Below, piece after piece: positions 17,367-26,237 of a DNA stretch of 61,478 nucleotides. This DNA comes from Gemmatimonadota bacterium. GTDB taxonomy: Bacteria > Gemmatimonadota > Gemmatimonadetes > Longimicrobiales > Gaopeijiaceae. Numbering within the stretch: the first letter of the stretch is position 1; each line of letters opens with the position of its first letter. The notes below the pieces were generated by a model. It worked only from the letters and a program-made list of their open reading frames with translations, made no database searches and was not told the origin of the DNA. The stretch covers positions 1-61,478 of the forward strand of contig JAJDVR010000012.1 in assembly GCA_022826025.1 (NCBI GenBank), read 5' to 3'. The translations under genes and the position numbers were made by a program.

Positions 17367-18299
17367 GTGGATGCGGCTGCTCTTCAGGCCTTCCTCGAGG
17401 CGTCGGTGCGCCTGGGCGCGCCACTTGCCCTCGCCGCCCTGGGCGAGACCATCAGCGAGCGCGCCGGCGTCATCAACATCGGCCTGGAGGGCTCGATCAT
17501 CGGGGGCGCCCTGGGCGGAGCGCTCGGGGCGCTGCTCACCGGCTCGCCGGGCGCGGGCGTTCTGGCCGGGGCGATGGCCGGAACCGCGATCGCCGGGGTC
17601 TTCGCGCTGTTCGCCATCGGCCTGAACGCCGACCAGATCATCGTCGGTACGGCAGTGACGCTCGGGGGACTGGGCATCACGGGCGTCGTCTACCAGAGCG
17701 TGTTCGGCGCCACCGGCACGGCGCTGACCCTGACCACCCTGCCCGCGCTCCCGCTCCCCGGCCTGGCGGCCCTGCCAGCCATCGGGCCGGCGCTCTTCAG
17801 CCAGGCATGGACCACCTACCTGGCCTACCTGCTGGCGCCGGCTCTCTGGTACTACCTGTTCCGTACCCGCTGGGGACTCGAACTGCGGGCCGTGGGCGAA
17901 GAGCCGGATGCAGCCGACGCGGCCGGAATCCGCGTGCGCCGCACCCGCGTCCTGGCGGTGCTCGGCGCGGGCTTCCTGGCGGGAATCGCGGGAGCTCATC
18001 TGGCGCTCGCGCACGCCGGCACCTTCGCGGAGGGGATGTCGGCGGGACGGGGCTTCATCGCCATCGCGGTGGTGGTGCTGGGCCGCTGGAATCCCCTCCT
18101 CGTGCTCCTCGCCTCCCTTTTCTTCGGCGCGGCCTCGGCGCTCCAGTTCGAACTCCAGGCGGTGTTCGCCAACGTGCCCTACCAGCTCCTCCTGGCGTTC
18201 CCCTACCTGCTCACGCTCGCGGCCCTCGCGGGGTGGATCGGCCGTTCCAGGGCGCCTGCGGCCCTCGCGCGTCCATGGCCCCCGCGGTCGGGCGAGTGA
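17367..18299 (+). CDS. Nucleoside-type ABC transporter permease 2
   Basis: This 310-residue BPD_transp_2 permease contains ISERAGVINIGLEG, the YufQ-type signature, and the coupling motif RAVGEEPDAADAAGI. The start is GTG at 17367, two bases after the first permease's stop, giving V/MDAAALQAFLEA. It completes the importer with the binding protein, ATPase and permease 1. Confidence 0.9.
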   Translation: MDAAALQAFLEASVRLGAPLALAALGETISERAGVINIGLEGSIIGGALGGALGALLTGSPGAGVLAGAMAGTAIAGVFALFAIGLNADQIIVGTAVTLGGLGITGVVYQSVFGATGTALTLTTLPALPLPGLAALPAIGPALFSQAWTTYLAYLLAPALWYYLFRTRWGLELRAVGEEPDAADAAGIRVRRTRVLAVLGAGFLAGIAGAHLALAHAGTFAEGMSAGRGFIAIAVVVLGRWNPLLVLLASLFFGAASALQFELQAVFANVPYQLLLAFPYLLTLAALAGWIGRSRAPAALARPWPPRSGE

Positions 18300-18356
18300 T
18301 GCCGCCTACCCGCGGGTGAAGTTCAGGTGCGAGCTGTTCGAGCGGGCGCGGCCGGC

Positions 18357-18773
18357 CTACTCGGCAGTGCTGCTTCCGAGCAGCTCGCACCCGATGCGGG
18401 CAATGCGGGTGAAGTGGGCGTCGTGCGTGAGAACCACGCTGGATGTCCGCGCGGCGCACGCGGCGATCCAGACATCATTCGAGGGCAAAGGCGTGCCGGC
18501 CGTCCTCAGTTCGGCTACAAATCGCCCGTATGCACGCGCAACCTCTTCGTCTGCGGCGATGATCTCGACAACGGGATGGGCGAGGAACTCCCTCAGGCGC
18601 TGGAGTTCCCCGGGGCGGTTCCCCATGAGCGAATAGCCCGTATACAGTTCCCCGAGCGCGATCACGGGAAAGCCGATCCAGCTTGCGCCGTCAATCGCGT
18701 CGACGGTTGCCGCGTCTCCGCGCAGGAAGCGGATGTAGGCCGATGTGTCGAGGCAGTAGCGGGTCACTTCCAC
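18357..18773 (-). CDS. vapC: PIN-domain toxin, VapC family
   Basis: The 138-residue PIN-domain protein has the acidic constellation CLDTSAYIRFL (Asp9), ALGELYTGY (Glu), NDVWIAACA (Asp) and THDAHF (Asp). This order matches the VapC/FitB branch of Mg2+-dependent endoribonucleases. Its start overlaps the upstream antitoxin gene by 10 bp. Convergent with the nucleoside permease. Confidence 0.9.
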   Translation of the reverse strand: MEVTRYCLDTSAYIRFLRGDAATVDAIDGASWIGFPVIALGELYTGYSLMGNRPGELQRLREFLAHPVVEIIAADEEVARAYGRFVAELRTAGTPLPSNDVWIAACAARTSSVVLTHDAHFTRIARIGCELLGSSTAE

Positions 18774-19009
18774 ATCTCCGGGTCGATCTCATCGAACGGA
18801 GCAAGCGCTTCTTCGAGCGCTCGAACGCGCTCCTCGCTCCATCCCCCCGACAGACGGGCAAGACCGTTGGAGCGGGTCGCTCCGACTCCGAGCCCCTGCC
18901 TCAGCAGGTCGATTGCCGTGCGATTGAGCGATTGTCCTCGCCTCCGCTTCTCCCGGTCAAGTGCCGCAGCGAGGTCGGGAGGAATGTTCCGAAGAGTGAT
19001 CGCCTTCAT
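18764..19009 (-). CDS. Ribbon-helix-helix antitoxin (FitA-like)
   Basis: The 81-residue product begins MKAITLRNIPPDLAAALDRE, the FitA-type ribbon-helix-helix start, followed by RRRGQSLNRTAIDLLRQGL. The C-terminal part (WSEERVRALEEALAPFDEID) is the likely toxin-binding tail. The ATG at 19009 is chosen because GGAG stands 7 nt upstream; an in-frame ATG nine codons earlier lacks such a site. It overlaps the PIN toxin. Confidence 0.88.
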   Translation of the reverse strand: MKAITLRNIPPDLAAALDREKRRRGQSLNRTAIDLLRQGLGVGATRSNGLARLSGGWSEERVRALEEALAPFDEIDPEMWK

Positions 19010-19010
19010 G

Positions 19011-19048
19011 ATATGACTCCATAAGAATGCATTCACCTGATGTCATAT
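19011..19048. promoter_or_regulatory. Inverted repeat upstream of the second toxin-antitoxin pair
   Basis: ATATGAC (19011-19017) and GTCATAT (19042-19048) are exact reverse complements 24 bp apart, immediately upstream of the antitoxin ATG in an unusually AT-rich patch. The position suits an autoregulatory operator bound by a ribbon-helix-helix tetramer. The remainder of the gap to 19313 shows no gene. Confidence 0.45.
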
Positions 19049-19313
19049 GGTCGTGTCATTCTTCCGGCCAGTCAAGGAGTTGATGAGCGGATCGGTCGCG
19101 TGAGGACGTCTTCATGGTCATTCCGGGCCGGGGCGCCGGGAGAACTCCGGGACATCGAACGCACGGTCGGCGAGTGCGCCCATGGTTTGGACGACATCGC
19201 ATGGTCGGCAAAACGCCGCGGACCGAGTATCCTTGAAAGGGAATTCGGCGCTCCCTGCTCCACGCGCGCCGCACCTGACCCGGCGAGGACCCGAAGAGGA
19301 AGGAGAGAAGCCC

Positions 19314-20456
19314 ATGAGACGGTTTACAGTCGCCTGCATTCAGGGACTCGCGCTCGTCGCCGCGAACACGGCGTGCGTGACGGTGGCACCGGAGATGGCT
19401 TCCGCGCCGGCGCCGGTTCCCGCGATGCAGACCACCGAGCCACCTCCCCCCGCCGATGCGGCGGTGGAGGCCGGGTCGCTTCCCCGGGTGACCATCGTGG
19501 CGACCGGGGGAACCATCGCGGGGGTGTCCGACACCCGCACCAGCTTCCAGAGCTACCGGGCCGGCACGCTCGGCATCGACGAGATGCTCGCGGAGCTCAG
19601 GCCCCAGATCGACGAAGTCGCGGACGTCACCACCGTCCAGTTCGGCAACCGGCCCTCCGGCGGCTACGCGATCGCCGACTTCTTCGACCTCACCCTCGCC
19701 GTCGAGAAGGCGCTCGAGACGGCGGATGCCGTGGTCGTCACCTCGGGCACGGGCAGCATGGACGAGTTCGTCTACTGGCTCGACCTGACCGTGCAGAGCC
19801 GGAAGCCGGTCGTCATCACCGGCGCGATGCGGCCCTGGACCGTGATCGGCACCGACGCGCACGCCAACCTGTTCAACGCCATCGTGCTGGCCGCCAGCGG
19901 CGAGACCCGCTGTTTCGGCACCGTGCTCATGCTGAACGACGAATTCCACGCCGCCAAGGAGGCATGGAAGGGCGATGCCTACCGGATGGACACCTTCGTG
20001 TCGCGCGAGCTTGGCAACCTGGGCTTCATCGACGAACTGGACGTGCGAACCTACCGGGCTCCCCCGCGGGTACAGCATTGTGCCGACCCCGAGCGGTGGA
20101 TGACCCCCTTCGATCTGAACCGGATCTCCAGGGACGACCTTCCCCGGGTCGAGGTCCTCATCGGATACCAGGGCGCCGGGCTGGACGAGGCCATCACGGC
20201 GTGGGCGGAAGCCGGCGTCCGGGGCATCGTACTCGCGGGGGGCCGCGGGTCCGGGGAGGTCCAGGAGAAGGCCGAGGAGATGGGGGTGGTCTTCCGTCGC
20301 ACCCATCGCTTCCGCACCGGCACCGACAACCTCTACCCGCAGAAGGCAAGGCTGCTTCTGCTGCTGTCGCTTGCGTTCACGGACGACCCCGAGCAGGTGG
20401 ACGCCTGGTTCGAGGAGTTGGCCGGGGCTGAATTCAGGGTCGATCCGGGGAGGTAG
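19314..20456 (+). CDS. Secreted L-asparaginase-family protein, variant active site
   Basis: The 380-residue protein carries an N-terminal signal ending in a lipobox-like AANTAC, then a Pro/Ala linker, and a bacterial asparaginase domain from ~60: ATGGTIAG with the nucleophilic Thr, TSGTGSMDE and the conserved ITGAMRP. The second motif normally reads THGTDT; here the catalytic Thr is kept, but the substrate-binding Asp is Gly and His is Ser. Hydrolysis of asparagine is therefore likely but not certain; the substrate may differ. The ATG at 19314 follows AGGAAGGAGAG. It is probably periplasmic or envelope-bound. Confidence 0.85.
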   Translation: MRRFTVACIQGLALVAANTACVTVAPEMASAPAPVPAMQTTEPPPPADAAVEAGSLPRVTIVATGGTIAGVSDTRTSFQSYRAGTLGIDEMLAELRPQIDEVADVTTVQFGNRPSGGYAIADFFDLTLAVEKALETADAVVVTSGTGSMDEFVYWLDLTVQSRKPVVITGAMRPWTVIGTDAHANLFNAIVLAASGETRCFGTVLMLNDEFHAAKEAWKGDAYRMDTFVSRELGNLGFIDELDVRTYRAPPRVQHCADPERWMTPFDLNRISRDDLPRVEVLIGYQGAGLDEAITAWAEAGVRGIVLAGGRGSGEVQEKAEEMGVVFRRTHRFRTGTDNLYPQKARLLLLLSLAFTDDPEQVDAWFEELAGAEFRVDPGR

Positions 20457-20566
20457 CAACCCGGGGGCCGCCCCGCGTGTCCATGGAGAAGGCGCTTTTC
20501 CCCGCTGGCGCGCCGGGCTACGTTGCCGGCTCGATTGCTGTACGCATGACCAAAGGATGTATCCAG

Positions 20567-23326
20567 ATGCCTCGATTTCCGCTTCTCCTCCGCGCCGCCC
20601 TGCTGGCCGCATGGGTCGCCGGATCCGTCCCGGCCGCCGTCCCCGCGCTCGCCCAGGCGCCCCCCGACGATCGCGGCACGGTCGCGGTCGGGCTTCTGTT
20701 GCGCCAGCTGGACGGCGTGAAGCGTGTGCTGATGACGGCCGCGCACCCGGACGACGAGGACACCAACACCATCACTACCCTCGCCCGCGGCATGGGCGCG
20801 CGCACCGCCTATATGGCGCTCACCCGGGGCGAGGGAGGGCAGAACCTCATCGGCACCGAGTTCTGGGAAGGGCTGGGGATCATCCGCAGCAACGAGCTCG
20901 TGGCCGCGCGCGCCATCGACGGCGGCGAGCAATTCTTCACCCGGGCCATCGACTTCGGCTATTCCAAGTCCGCGGACGAGACGCTCTCCAAGTGGCCGCG
21001 CGAGGAGATTCTCGGGGATGTGGTGTGGGCCATCCGGCGCTTCCGGCCACAGGTCATCGTCTCGGTGTTCAGCGGTACGCCGAGGGACGGTCACGGTCAG
21101 CATCAGGTAGCGGGCATTCTCACGCATGAGGCCTTCGACGTGGCCGCGGACCCGAGCCGCTTCCCGGAACAACTCGGGGACGGCATCGAGGCCTGGCAGG
21201 CGGACAAGCTCTATCTGGCGCGAGGCGGATTCGTGGGAGGCGAGTCGGTCACGCTGCAACCGGGAGCCTTCGATCCGCTCCTGGCTCGCTCCTATCTCCA
21301 GGTCTCGATGGATTCGCGCAGCCAGCACCGTTCCCAGGACATGGGATCGGCGCAGCCGATGGGCCCGCGGCAGTCGATCCTGGCGCTGGTGAAGACGGCG
21401 GAGGGGGTCGACGGCACCGGCAGTTTCTTCGCAGGCGTCGATACGACCTTCGCGGGCCTGATTGCGCAGGCCGTACCGCCGAGCGAGGCATCCCAGGGGG
21501 AGATCGAGACCTATCGGGCAGCCATCGGGGTCGCAGGGGCTTCGCTGGATGCGATGGCGCCGGAGCAGGCCGCCCCGGCGCTGGCGCGCGCCCTGGACGC
21601 GCTGGAACGCATCATCGAACGCGCGGGGGGCCCGAACGCGCCCCCCGAGGTTACCGAAGCGCTCGCGCGCAGACATCGCCTCGTGCGCCAGGCGCTTCTG
21701 GCCTCCTCCGCTGTGCTGACGCAGGGGCGCGCGAGCGACGACCTGGTCGTGCCCGGGGAGACCTTCGAGGTGCGGGTCGATCTCTGGAACGCCGGACGCT
21801 ATCGGGTCGAGGGAGCCGGACCAGGGCTGGCGCTCCCGGAGGGCTGGAGCGCAGACCTGCTCGCGGGCAGAACCATCGACACTGGCGGGTTCGGCCCCCG
21901 CCGCACCTCGCTGACGACCGTTTCCGGGACCTCGGAGACGCTCGGGCCGGGTGAGATCCGCCGCTGGGTATTCCGCGTGGACGTGCCCCCGGACGCCGAC
22001 CTCTCCCGGCGCTACTACCTGCGTGAGCCCCGTGAGGGCGACATCTACGCCTGGCCGGACGACTGGGGGCTGCGCGGCCTGCCCCACGATCCCCCCGTGG
22101 TGACCGGCGGCGCGCGCTTCGAGCTGGTCCTGGACGGCGGACCGACCGGATCGCCCACCCGGATCGCCCTCGCCAGCGACGACGAGGCGCGCTATTACGG
22201 GGTCGACCCCGCCCAGGGCGAGTTCACCAAGCCGCTGCTGGTGGTGCCCGCGGTGTCGGTCACGGTCGCGCCCGCACAGTTGGTATGGCCGCTTGGGGAC
22301 ACCGGGGCGCGCACCGTCAGCATCCGCGTCCGCAACGAGGCACAGGAGGGTGTCACCGGTGAACTCGCCCTCGAAGGATCGGGCTGGTCGGTTCTGCCGG
22401 GCTCCGTGCCGGTGGAACTCGCCTCACCCGGCACCGAGCGCACCTACACGCTCACCGTGGCCCCCGAAGCGGGCCAGGACGTCGGCCGCGACCGGTTGAC
22501 GGCCACCGTGCGGGCCGGCGACGGACGCGCCTGGAGCGAGCGCGTCGAGCTCATCGACTACCCGCACATCGAGCGGGCGGCCCGGTTCCACCCCGCCGAA
22601 CTGCGCACGTCCATCTTCCCGGTCGCGGTGCCCGAAGGACTGCGGGTCGGGTACATCATGGGGACGGGTGACTCCGGGCCCGAGGCGCTCGCCTCCCTGG
22701 GTATCGAGGTCGAGATGCTGGGGCCGACCGATGTGCTTGCCGGCGACTTTGCGCGTTTCGACGCCCTCGTGCTGGGCGTGCGCGCCTACGAAGCCCGCGA
22801 GGACCTGGCGGCCGCCAACGAGGCGGTCCTCGACTTCGCACGCGCCGGGGGCACCGTGGTGACCCAGTACAACCAGTACGCCTTTCCGGCGAGCGGCCAC
22901 GCGCCCTATCCGGTAACGATCTCGCGGCCGCACGACCGCATCACGGACGAGAACGCGGCCGTGACCTTCCTCCATCCCGCAGCCCCGGTGCTCACCACAC
23001 CCAACCGCATCACCGATGCCGACTTCGAGGGCTGGAGGCAGGAACGCGGCCTCTACATGCTGAACACCTGGGACCCGGCCTTCACTCCCGTGCTCTCCAT
23101 GGCGGATCCCGGGGAGGCTCCGAAGGAGGGCGCGCTCCTGATCGCTCCATTGGGAGAAGGAGTGTACATCTACACCGGACTTGCGCTCTTCCGGCAGTTC
23201 GGGGACGGCAACCCCGGCGCCTATCGCCTGTTCGCCAACCTGGTCTCCCTCGACGGCCCGACTTGGCGACAGTATGTAACGCCCGTCCCGGACGCGGACG
23301 CGGGCCCAGCCTCCGGCAGCCGATGA
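20567..23326 (+). CDS. Secreted PIG-L-like deacetylase with large C-terminal region
   Basis: About 919 residues with a signal peptide (MPRFPLLLRAALLAA through ALAQA). The N-terminal ~300 residues form a PIG-L/LmbE domain with the metal motif AHPDDE and a second site HGQHQ. Members of this family are Zn2+-dependent N-deacetylases of GlcNAc-type or related substrates. The long remainder contains beta-sandwich-like segments (~380-670) and a C-terminal alpha/beta region (RVGYIMGTGDSGPEAL through GTVVTQYNQYAF) resembling a glutamine-amidotransferase-like fold without an evident nucleophile. The ATG at 20567 has AAAGGA upstream. The stop overlaps the next ATG (ATGA). Confidence 0.8.
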   Translation: MPRFPLLLRAALLAAWVAGSVPAAVPALAQAPPDDRGTVAVGLLLRQLDGVKRVLMTAAHPDDEDTNTITTLARGMGARTAYMALTRGEGGQNLIGTEFWEGLGIIRSNELVAARAIDGGEQFFTRAIDFGYSKSADETLSKWPREEILGDVVWAIRRFRPQVIVSVFSGTPRDGHGQHQVAGILTHEAFDVAADPSRFPEQLGDGIEAWQADKLYLARGGFVGGESVTLQPGAFDPLLARSYLQVSMDSRSQHRSQDMGSAQPMGPRQSILALVKTAEGVDGTGSFFAGVDTTFAGLIAQAVPPSEASQGEIETYRAAIGVAGASLDAMAPEQAAPALARALDALERIIERAGGPNAPPEVTEALARRHRLVRQALLASSAVLTQGRASDDLVVPGETFEVRVDLWNAGRYRVEGAGPGLALPEGWSADLLAGRTIDTGGFGPRRTSLTTVSGTSETLGPGEIRRWVFRVDVPPDADLSRRYYLREPREGDIYAWPDDWGLRGLPHDPPVVTGGARFELVLDGGPTGSPTRIALASDDEARYYGVDPAQGEFTKPLLVVPAVSVTVAPAQLVWPLGDTGARTVSIRVRNEAQEGVTGELALEGSGWSVLPGSVPVELASPGTERTYTLTVAPEAGQDVGRDRLTATVRAGDGRAWSERVELIDYPHIERAARFHPAELRTSIFPVAVPEGLRVGYIMGTGDSGPEALASLGIEVEMLGPTDVLAGDFARFDALVLGVRAYEAREDLAAANEAVLDFARAGGTVVTQYNQYAFPASGHAPYPVTISRPHDRITDENAAVTFLHPAAPVLTTPNRITDADFEGWRQERGLYMLNTWDPAFTPVLSMADPGEAPKEGALLIAPLGEGVYIYTGLALFRQFGDGNPGAYRLFANLVSLDGPTWRQYVTPVPDADAGPASGSR

Positions 23327-23832
23327 GCGCGCCGCGTTCCGGAGGATTCGCCCTGGCGGGATTCCTCCTGGCCACCGCCGCCATGCTCGTCGCCCCGACC
23401 CGGGCCCATGCCCAGGCTCCGGTCTGGTCCGCAACGCTCACCGTGGCTCGAACGAATGCCGCGGACGCAGTCGGCTTTTGCGGGGGCGCCGCCAACTGCA
23501 GCGGGGAGGCGGCGCACTACGGCGCGCTGAGCGAACCGGGCTTCTCGATCGGCGGGACGGGCTACACCGTCACCAGCATCCGCTGGGGAGCCGGTGGGGA
23601 GGGCTACATCCACTTCACCCTGGATCGCGCCCTGTCCGACGAGGATGTGGCGTCACTCGTTCTCCAGCTCGATGACACCAGCCTGAGCCTGGCGGAGGCC
23701 CGAGTAAACGAGCCTGCGGAACATGACTTCACCGCCAACTACACTTGGGACGGAAGCGGCTCCGTCCCGGATGAGGCGGCCTCCGTAAGCGTGAGCCTCA
23801 GCCGCGGACCCGCGCCGGAAGGACAGGGCTGA
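23323..23832 (+). CDS. Small secreted beta-rich protein, function unknown
   Basis: The 169-residue product has a clear signal peptide (FALAGFLLATAAMLVAPTRAHAQA). The single domain of ~125 residues (VWSATLTVARTN, YTVTSIRW, HFTLDRAL, VSVSLSRG) resembles a beta domain that recurs in secreted bacterial proteins with fibronectin-like repeats, by motif impression only. Two Cys (VGFCGGAANCSG) could form a disulfide. Its ATG overlaps the stop of the PIG-L gene, so the two are coupled and may act together outside the cell. Confidence 0.65.
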   Translation: MSAPRSGGFALAGFLLATAAMLVAPTRAHAQAPVWSATLTVARTNAADAVGFCGGAANCSGEAAHYGALSEPGFSIGGTGYTVTSIRWGAGGEGYIHFTLDRALSDEDVASLVLQLDDTSLSLAEARVNEPAEHDFTANYTWDGSGSVPDEAASVSVSLSRGPAPEGQG

Positions 23833-23923
23833 CCTCGGGGCGGGCGGCTCCAGCCTCGGTCCCCGGGGAGCTTTCCGCTCCGCATGGCGCCAATGGAGTT
23901 CATGCACAAGTGCGGGGAGGGAT

Positions 23924-25273
23924 ATGGGCCGCGCTTCGACAGTAGTTCTCGTGACGCTTGTGGCGGGCGGATGTGACGCGGGAATCCCCGGCTCGTCACG
24001 GCTGGATTCGTCTCGCGAGGTGGGCGACACCACGTTTGTATTCTCGTCCTCGCCCCTGCGAGGCACGGCGTCCCTTCGTGAGGTTTCGCGAATTGGCATG
24101 GTGGAGGGTCCGCCGGAGTACTTGATAAGCGGGGCGCCGATGTTCACTGTCGGCCCGGACGGAAGTGTCTTTGTCGCCGATCGTAGTAATCTTCGACACT
24201 TCGATGCGAACGGCACATACGTCAGGACGATCGCTCGCCGGGGCCAAGGACCCGGCGAGGTGAGGTCCGTGATCGGCATGGACCTCTCCGCCGACGGACT
24301 GCTGGCCGTGCTGGACTTGGGCAATCGGCGCGTCAATGCCTTTTCGCCCGATGGCACCCTCGTCCGGGAGATCAGACTGAGTCCGTCGGCAGGAAGACCC
24401 GGATACGGACGGGACGCCATCCGATGGGACGATGACGGTCAACTCTGGATCGCGCTCAACCCCCCGCGGAGCGGCTCCGCAGGCACTCTGCAGAGACCAT
24501 TGTTCGGCCGGCTGATCGGCCACGAAGAGGTGACGGACACTGTGTTTCTGCCAGCTCGGGCCTGGGACGGTTGCGAGCGGCGACTTCCGCAATTCTCCGG
24601 AGGGTTCATGGAGGATAACCGCCTCCCCCACATGCCCTTCGCGCATTGGACACGGAATCGAATGGGCGCATTGGCCTTCGGGTGCTCTGCCAGCTACGCG
24701 ATCGACCTCATCCGGCCGGATGCCGAGGTGACACGGCTCTCGAGAACGTGGGAGCCGCCGATGAGAACGGAGGACGAGCATGAGTATTGGTCTGACGGGT
24801 TCCGGATTCAGAACCTGGGTCGGCGCAGTGATAACGAAACTCTCGCGCAGCTTGGACGCGCAGGCCAGTCCAGACCGATTCCTCCGACTACGATCCTTCC
24901 GCGCGGGCGTCCCGCGTTCCTTCGACTCTGGATCACCGACGAGGGCCGATTGTGGGCTTGGCCAGGAGTGCCGGGCTGGAGCCGCCCCTGGACCGAAGAG
25001 GAACAGCGTTATCTGCGGCAGCAACCCGGAGGTGAACGGATGCTGTCGGGGCGATTCTGGACCTATTGGAATCCGACGGACGGATTCGATGTCTTCGACA
25101 CACACGGTCGCTGGATCGGCCATGTCGATACACCTGAGACCTGGGACGCAAATCCCTACCCTGGGAGAACCGATCCCTACTTCAAGGGCGATACGATCTG
25201 GGCTGTGGTCAGGGACGAGTTTGACGTCCAGTACATAGCGAGGTTCGAAGTTGAGTGGCCCTCGCCCTACTAG
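23924..25273 (+). CDS. Six-bladed beta-propeller lipoprotein
   Basis: The 449-residue protein starts with a short lipoprotein signal (lipobox VAGGC, Cys17). The mature part contains propeller-type repeats such as FTVGPDGSVFVADRSN, IARRGQGPGEVRSV, GMDLSADGLLAVLDLGNRRV and WDDDGQLWIALN. The GQGPGE loop is characteristic of six-bladed-propeller lipoproteins common in Bacteroidota and Gemmatimonadota; their role is unknown. Base composition is noticeably less GC-rich than the neighbours. No operon link is evident beyond the adjacent DoxX gene. Confidence 0.7.
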   Translation: MGRASTVVLVTLVAGGCDAGIPGSSRLDSSREVGDTTFVFSSSPLRGTASLREVSRIGMVEGPPEYLISGAPMFTVGPDGSVFVADRSNLRHFDANGTYVRTIARRGQGPGEVRSVIGMDLSADGLLAVLDLGNRRVNAFSPDGTLVREIRLSPSAGRPGYGRDAIRWDDDGQLWIALNPPRSGSAGTLQRPLFGRLIGHEEVTDTVFLPARAWDGCERRLPQFSGGFMEDNRLPHMPFAHWTRNRMGALAFGCSASYAIDLIRPDAEVTRLSRTWEPPMRTEDEHEYWSDGFRIQNLGRRSDNETLAQLGRAGQSRPIPPTTILPRGRPAFLRLWITDEGRLWAWPGVPGWSRPWTEEEQRYLRQQPGGERMLSGRFWTYWNPTDGFDVFDTHGRWIGHVDTPETWDANPYPGRTDPYFKGDTIWAVVRDEFDVQYIARFEVEWPSPY

Positions 25274-25348
25274 GTGTCCCGGAGGCCGTTCATGGCGTAC
25301 CTTCTCCGGGCCCCATGCATAGGGATCCGCGAGCGCCGGAGCGAAGCC

Positions 25349-25690
25349 GTGTCGACCAGGGACGTGCCGGAACAAGTGATTCCGACCGTGTCGGTGCTCC
25401 TGGCGCTGGTGTTTCTGATGACGGGTGCCATGAAGCTCATCGGGGGGTGGTGGGACCGGTTCGAGGTGTGGGGCTACCCCGTCTGGTTCTTCTACTTCAT
25501 CGGCGTTACGGAAACGGCGGCGGGCCTCGCCCTGATGCGGAGGAGGACGCGGCTGTACGGCGCACTGGCGATCATGGCCGTCATGCTCGGCGCCCTCTTC
25601 ACGCTGCTGCGGGCCGGCGACACCGACCGCATCGCGATTCCCGCGCTGGCATTCCTGCTCGCGGCCACCGTGGCCAACTATTCGAGGTAG
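25349..25690 (+). CDS. DoxX-like small membrane protein 1
   Basis: About 113 residues with four hydrophobic segments. Motifs LALVFLMTGAMKLIGG, GYPVWFFYFIGVTETAAGLAL and VMLGALFTLL match the DoxX/DoxX-like family. Longer in-frame starts exist back to 25274, but alignment with the neighbouring paralogue (STRDVPEQVIPTVSVLLAL against ADKGSRGITIVSVLLAL) supports the GTG at 25349, which is preceded by CGGAG. The function of these proteins is mostly unknown; some contribute to quinone or redox processes. Confidence 0.75.
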   Translation: MSTRDVPEQVIPTVSVLLALVFLMTGAMKLIGGWWDRFEVWGYPVWFFYFIGVTETAAGLALMRRRTRLYGALAIMAVMLGALFTLLRAGDTDRIAIPALAFLLAATVANYSR

Positions 25691-25752
25691 CCGTACCTTC
25701 GTCGCTCATCCAACACTCAGGTCGTCCCGCACTCGCAACGCAAGGAGCAGAA

Positions 25753-26088
25753 ATGGCGGACAAGGGAAGCAGGGGGATTACCATCGTATCGGTGCTGCTG
25801 GCGTTGCTCTTCCTGCTGAACGGCGGCATGAAGCTCGCCGGGATGATGGTCGAGCAGTTCGCGCTGTGGGGATATTCCGGCTGGTTCCAGTACCTGATCG
25901 GCGTCGCCGAGACGGCGGCCGGCGTGGGCTTCCTGGTGAAGAAAACCCGCTTCTTCGCCGCCGCGGCCATGATCCCGGTCATGCTCGGCGCGATCTACAC
26001 GCTGGTCACGAACGGTCAGACGGGACAGGCCGTGGTCCCGCTGGTCGCGCTCTTGCTCTGCCTGCTCGTGGCGAAGAGGTCCCGGTAG
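25753..26088 (+). CDS. DoxX-like small membrane protein 2
   Basis: The 111-residue paralogue of the preceding gene shares IVSVLLALLFLLNGGMKLAG, GWFQYLIGVAETAAGVGF and PVMLGAIYTLV. AAGGAG stands 5 nt before the ATG at 25753. The two lie in tandem 62 bp apart and are clearly related in every helix, indicating local duplication. Confidence 0.8.
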   Translation: MADKGSRGITIVSVLLALLFLLNGGMKLAGMMVEQFALWGYSGWFQYLIGVAETAAGVGFLVKKTRFFAAAAMIPVMLGAIYTLVTNGQTGQAVVPLVALLLCLLVAKRSR

Positions 26089-26237
26089 GACCGCGATGCA
26101 CCCTCGCGGGACCGGGCCGCGGACTTCGTTTCCGGCTCTCACCGCTTTCCGGATAGCCGTCGGCGAGGGAGTCGCCCGATAGCACGACGGAACGGCTCGC
26201 CCGATACGGCGGGCCCCGCGAGAGGGCGAAGGCTGCC

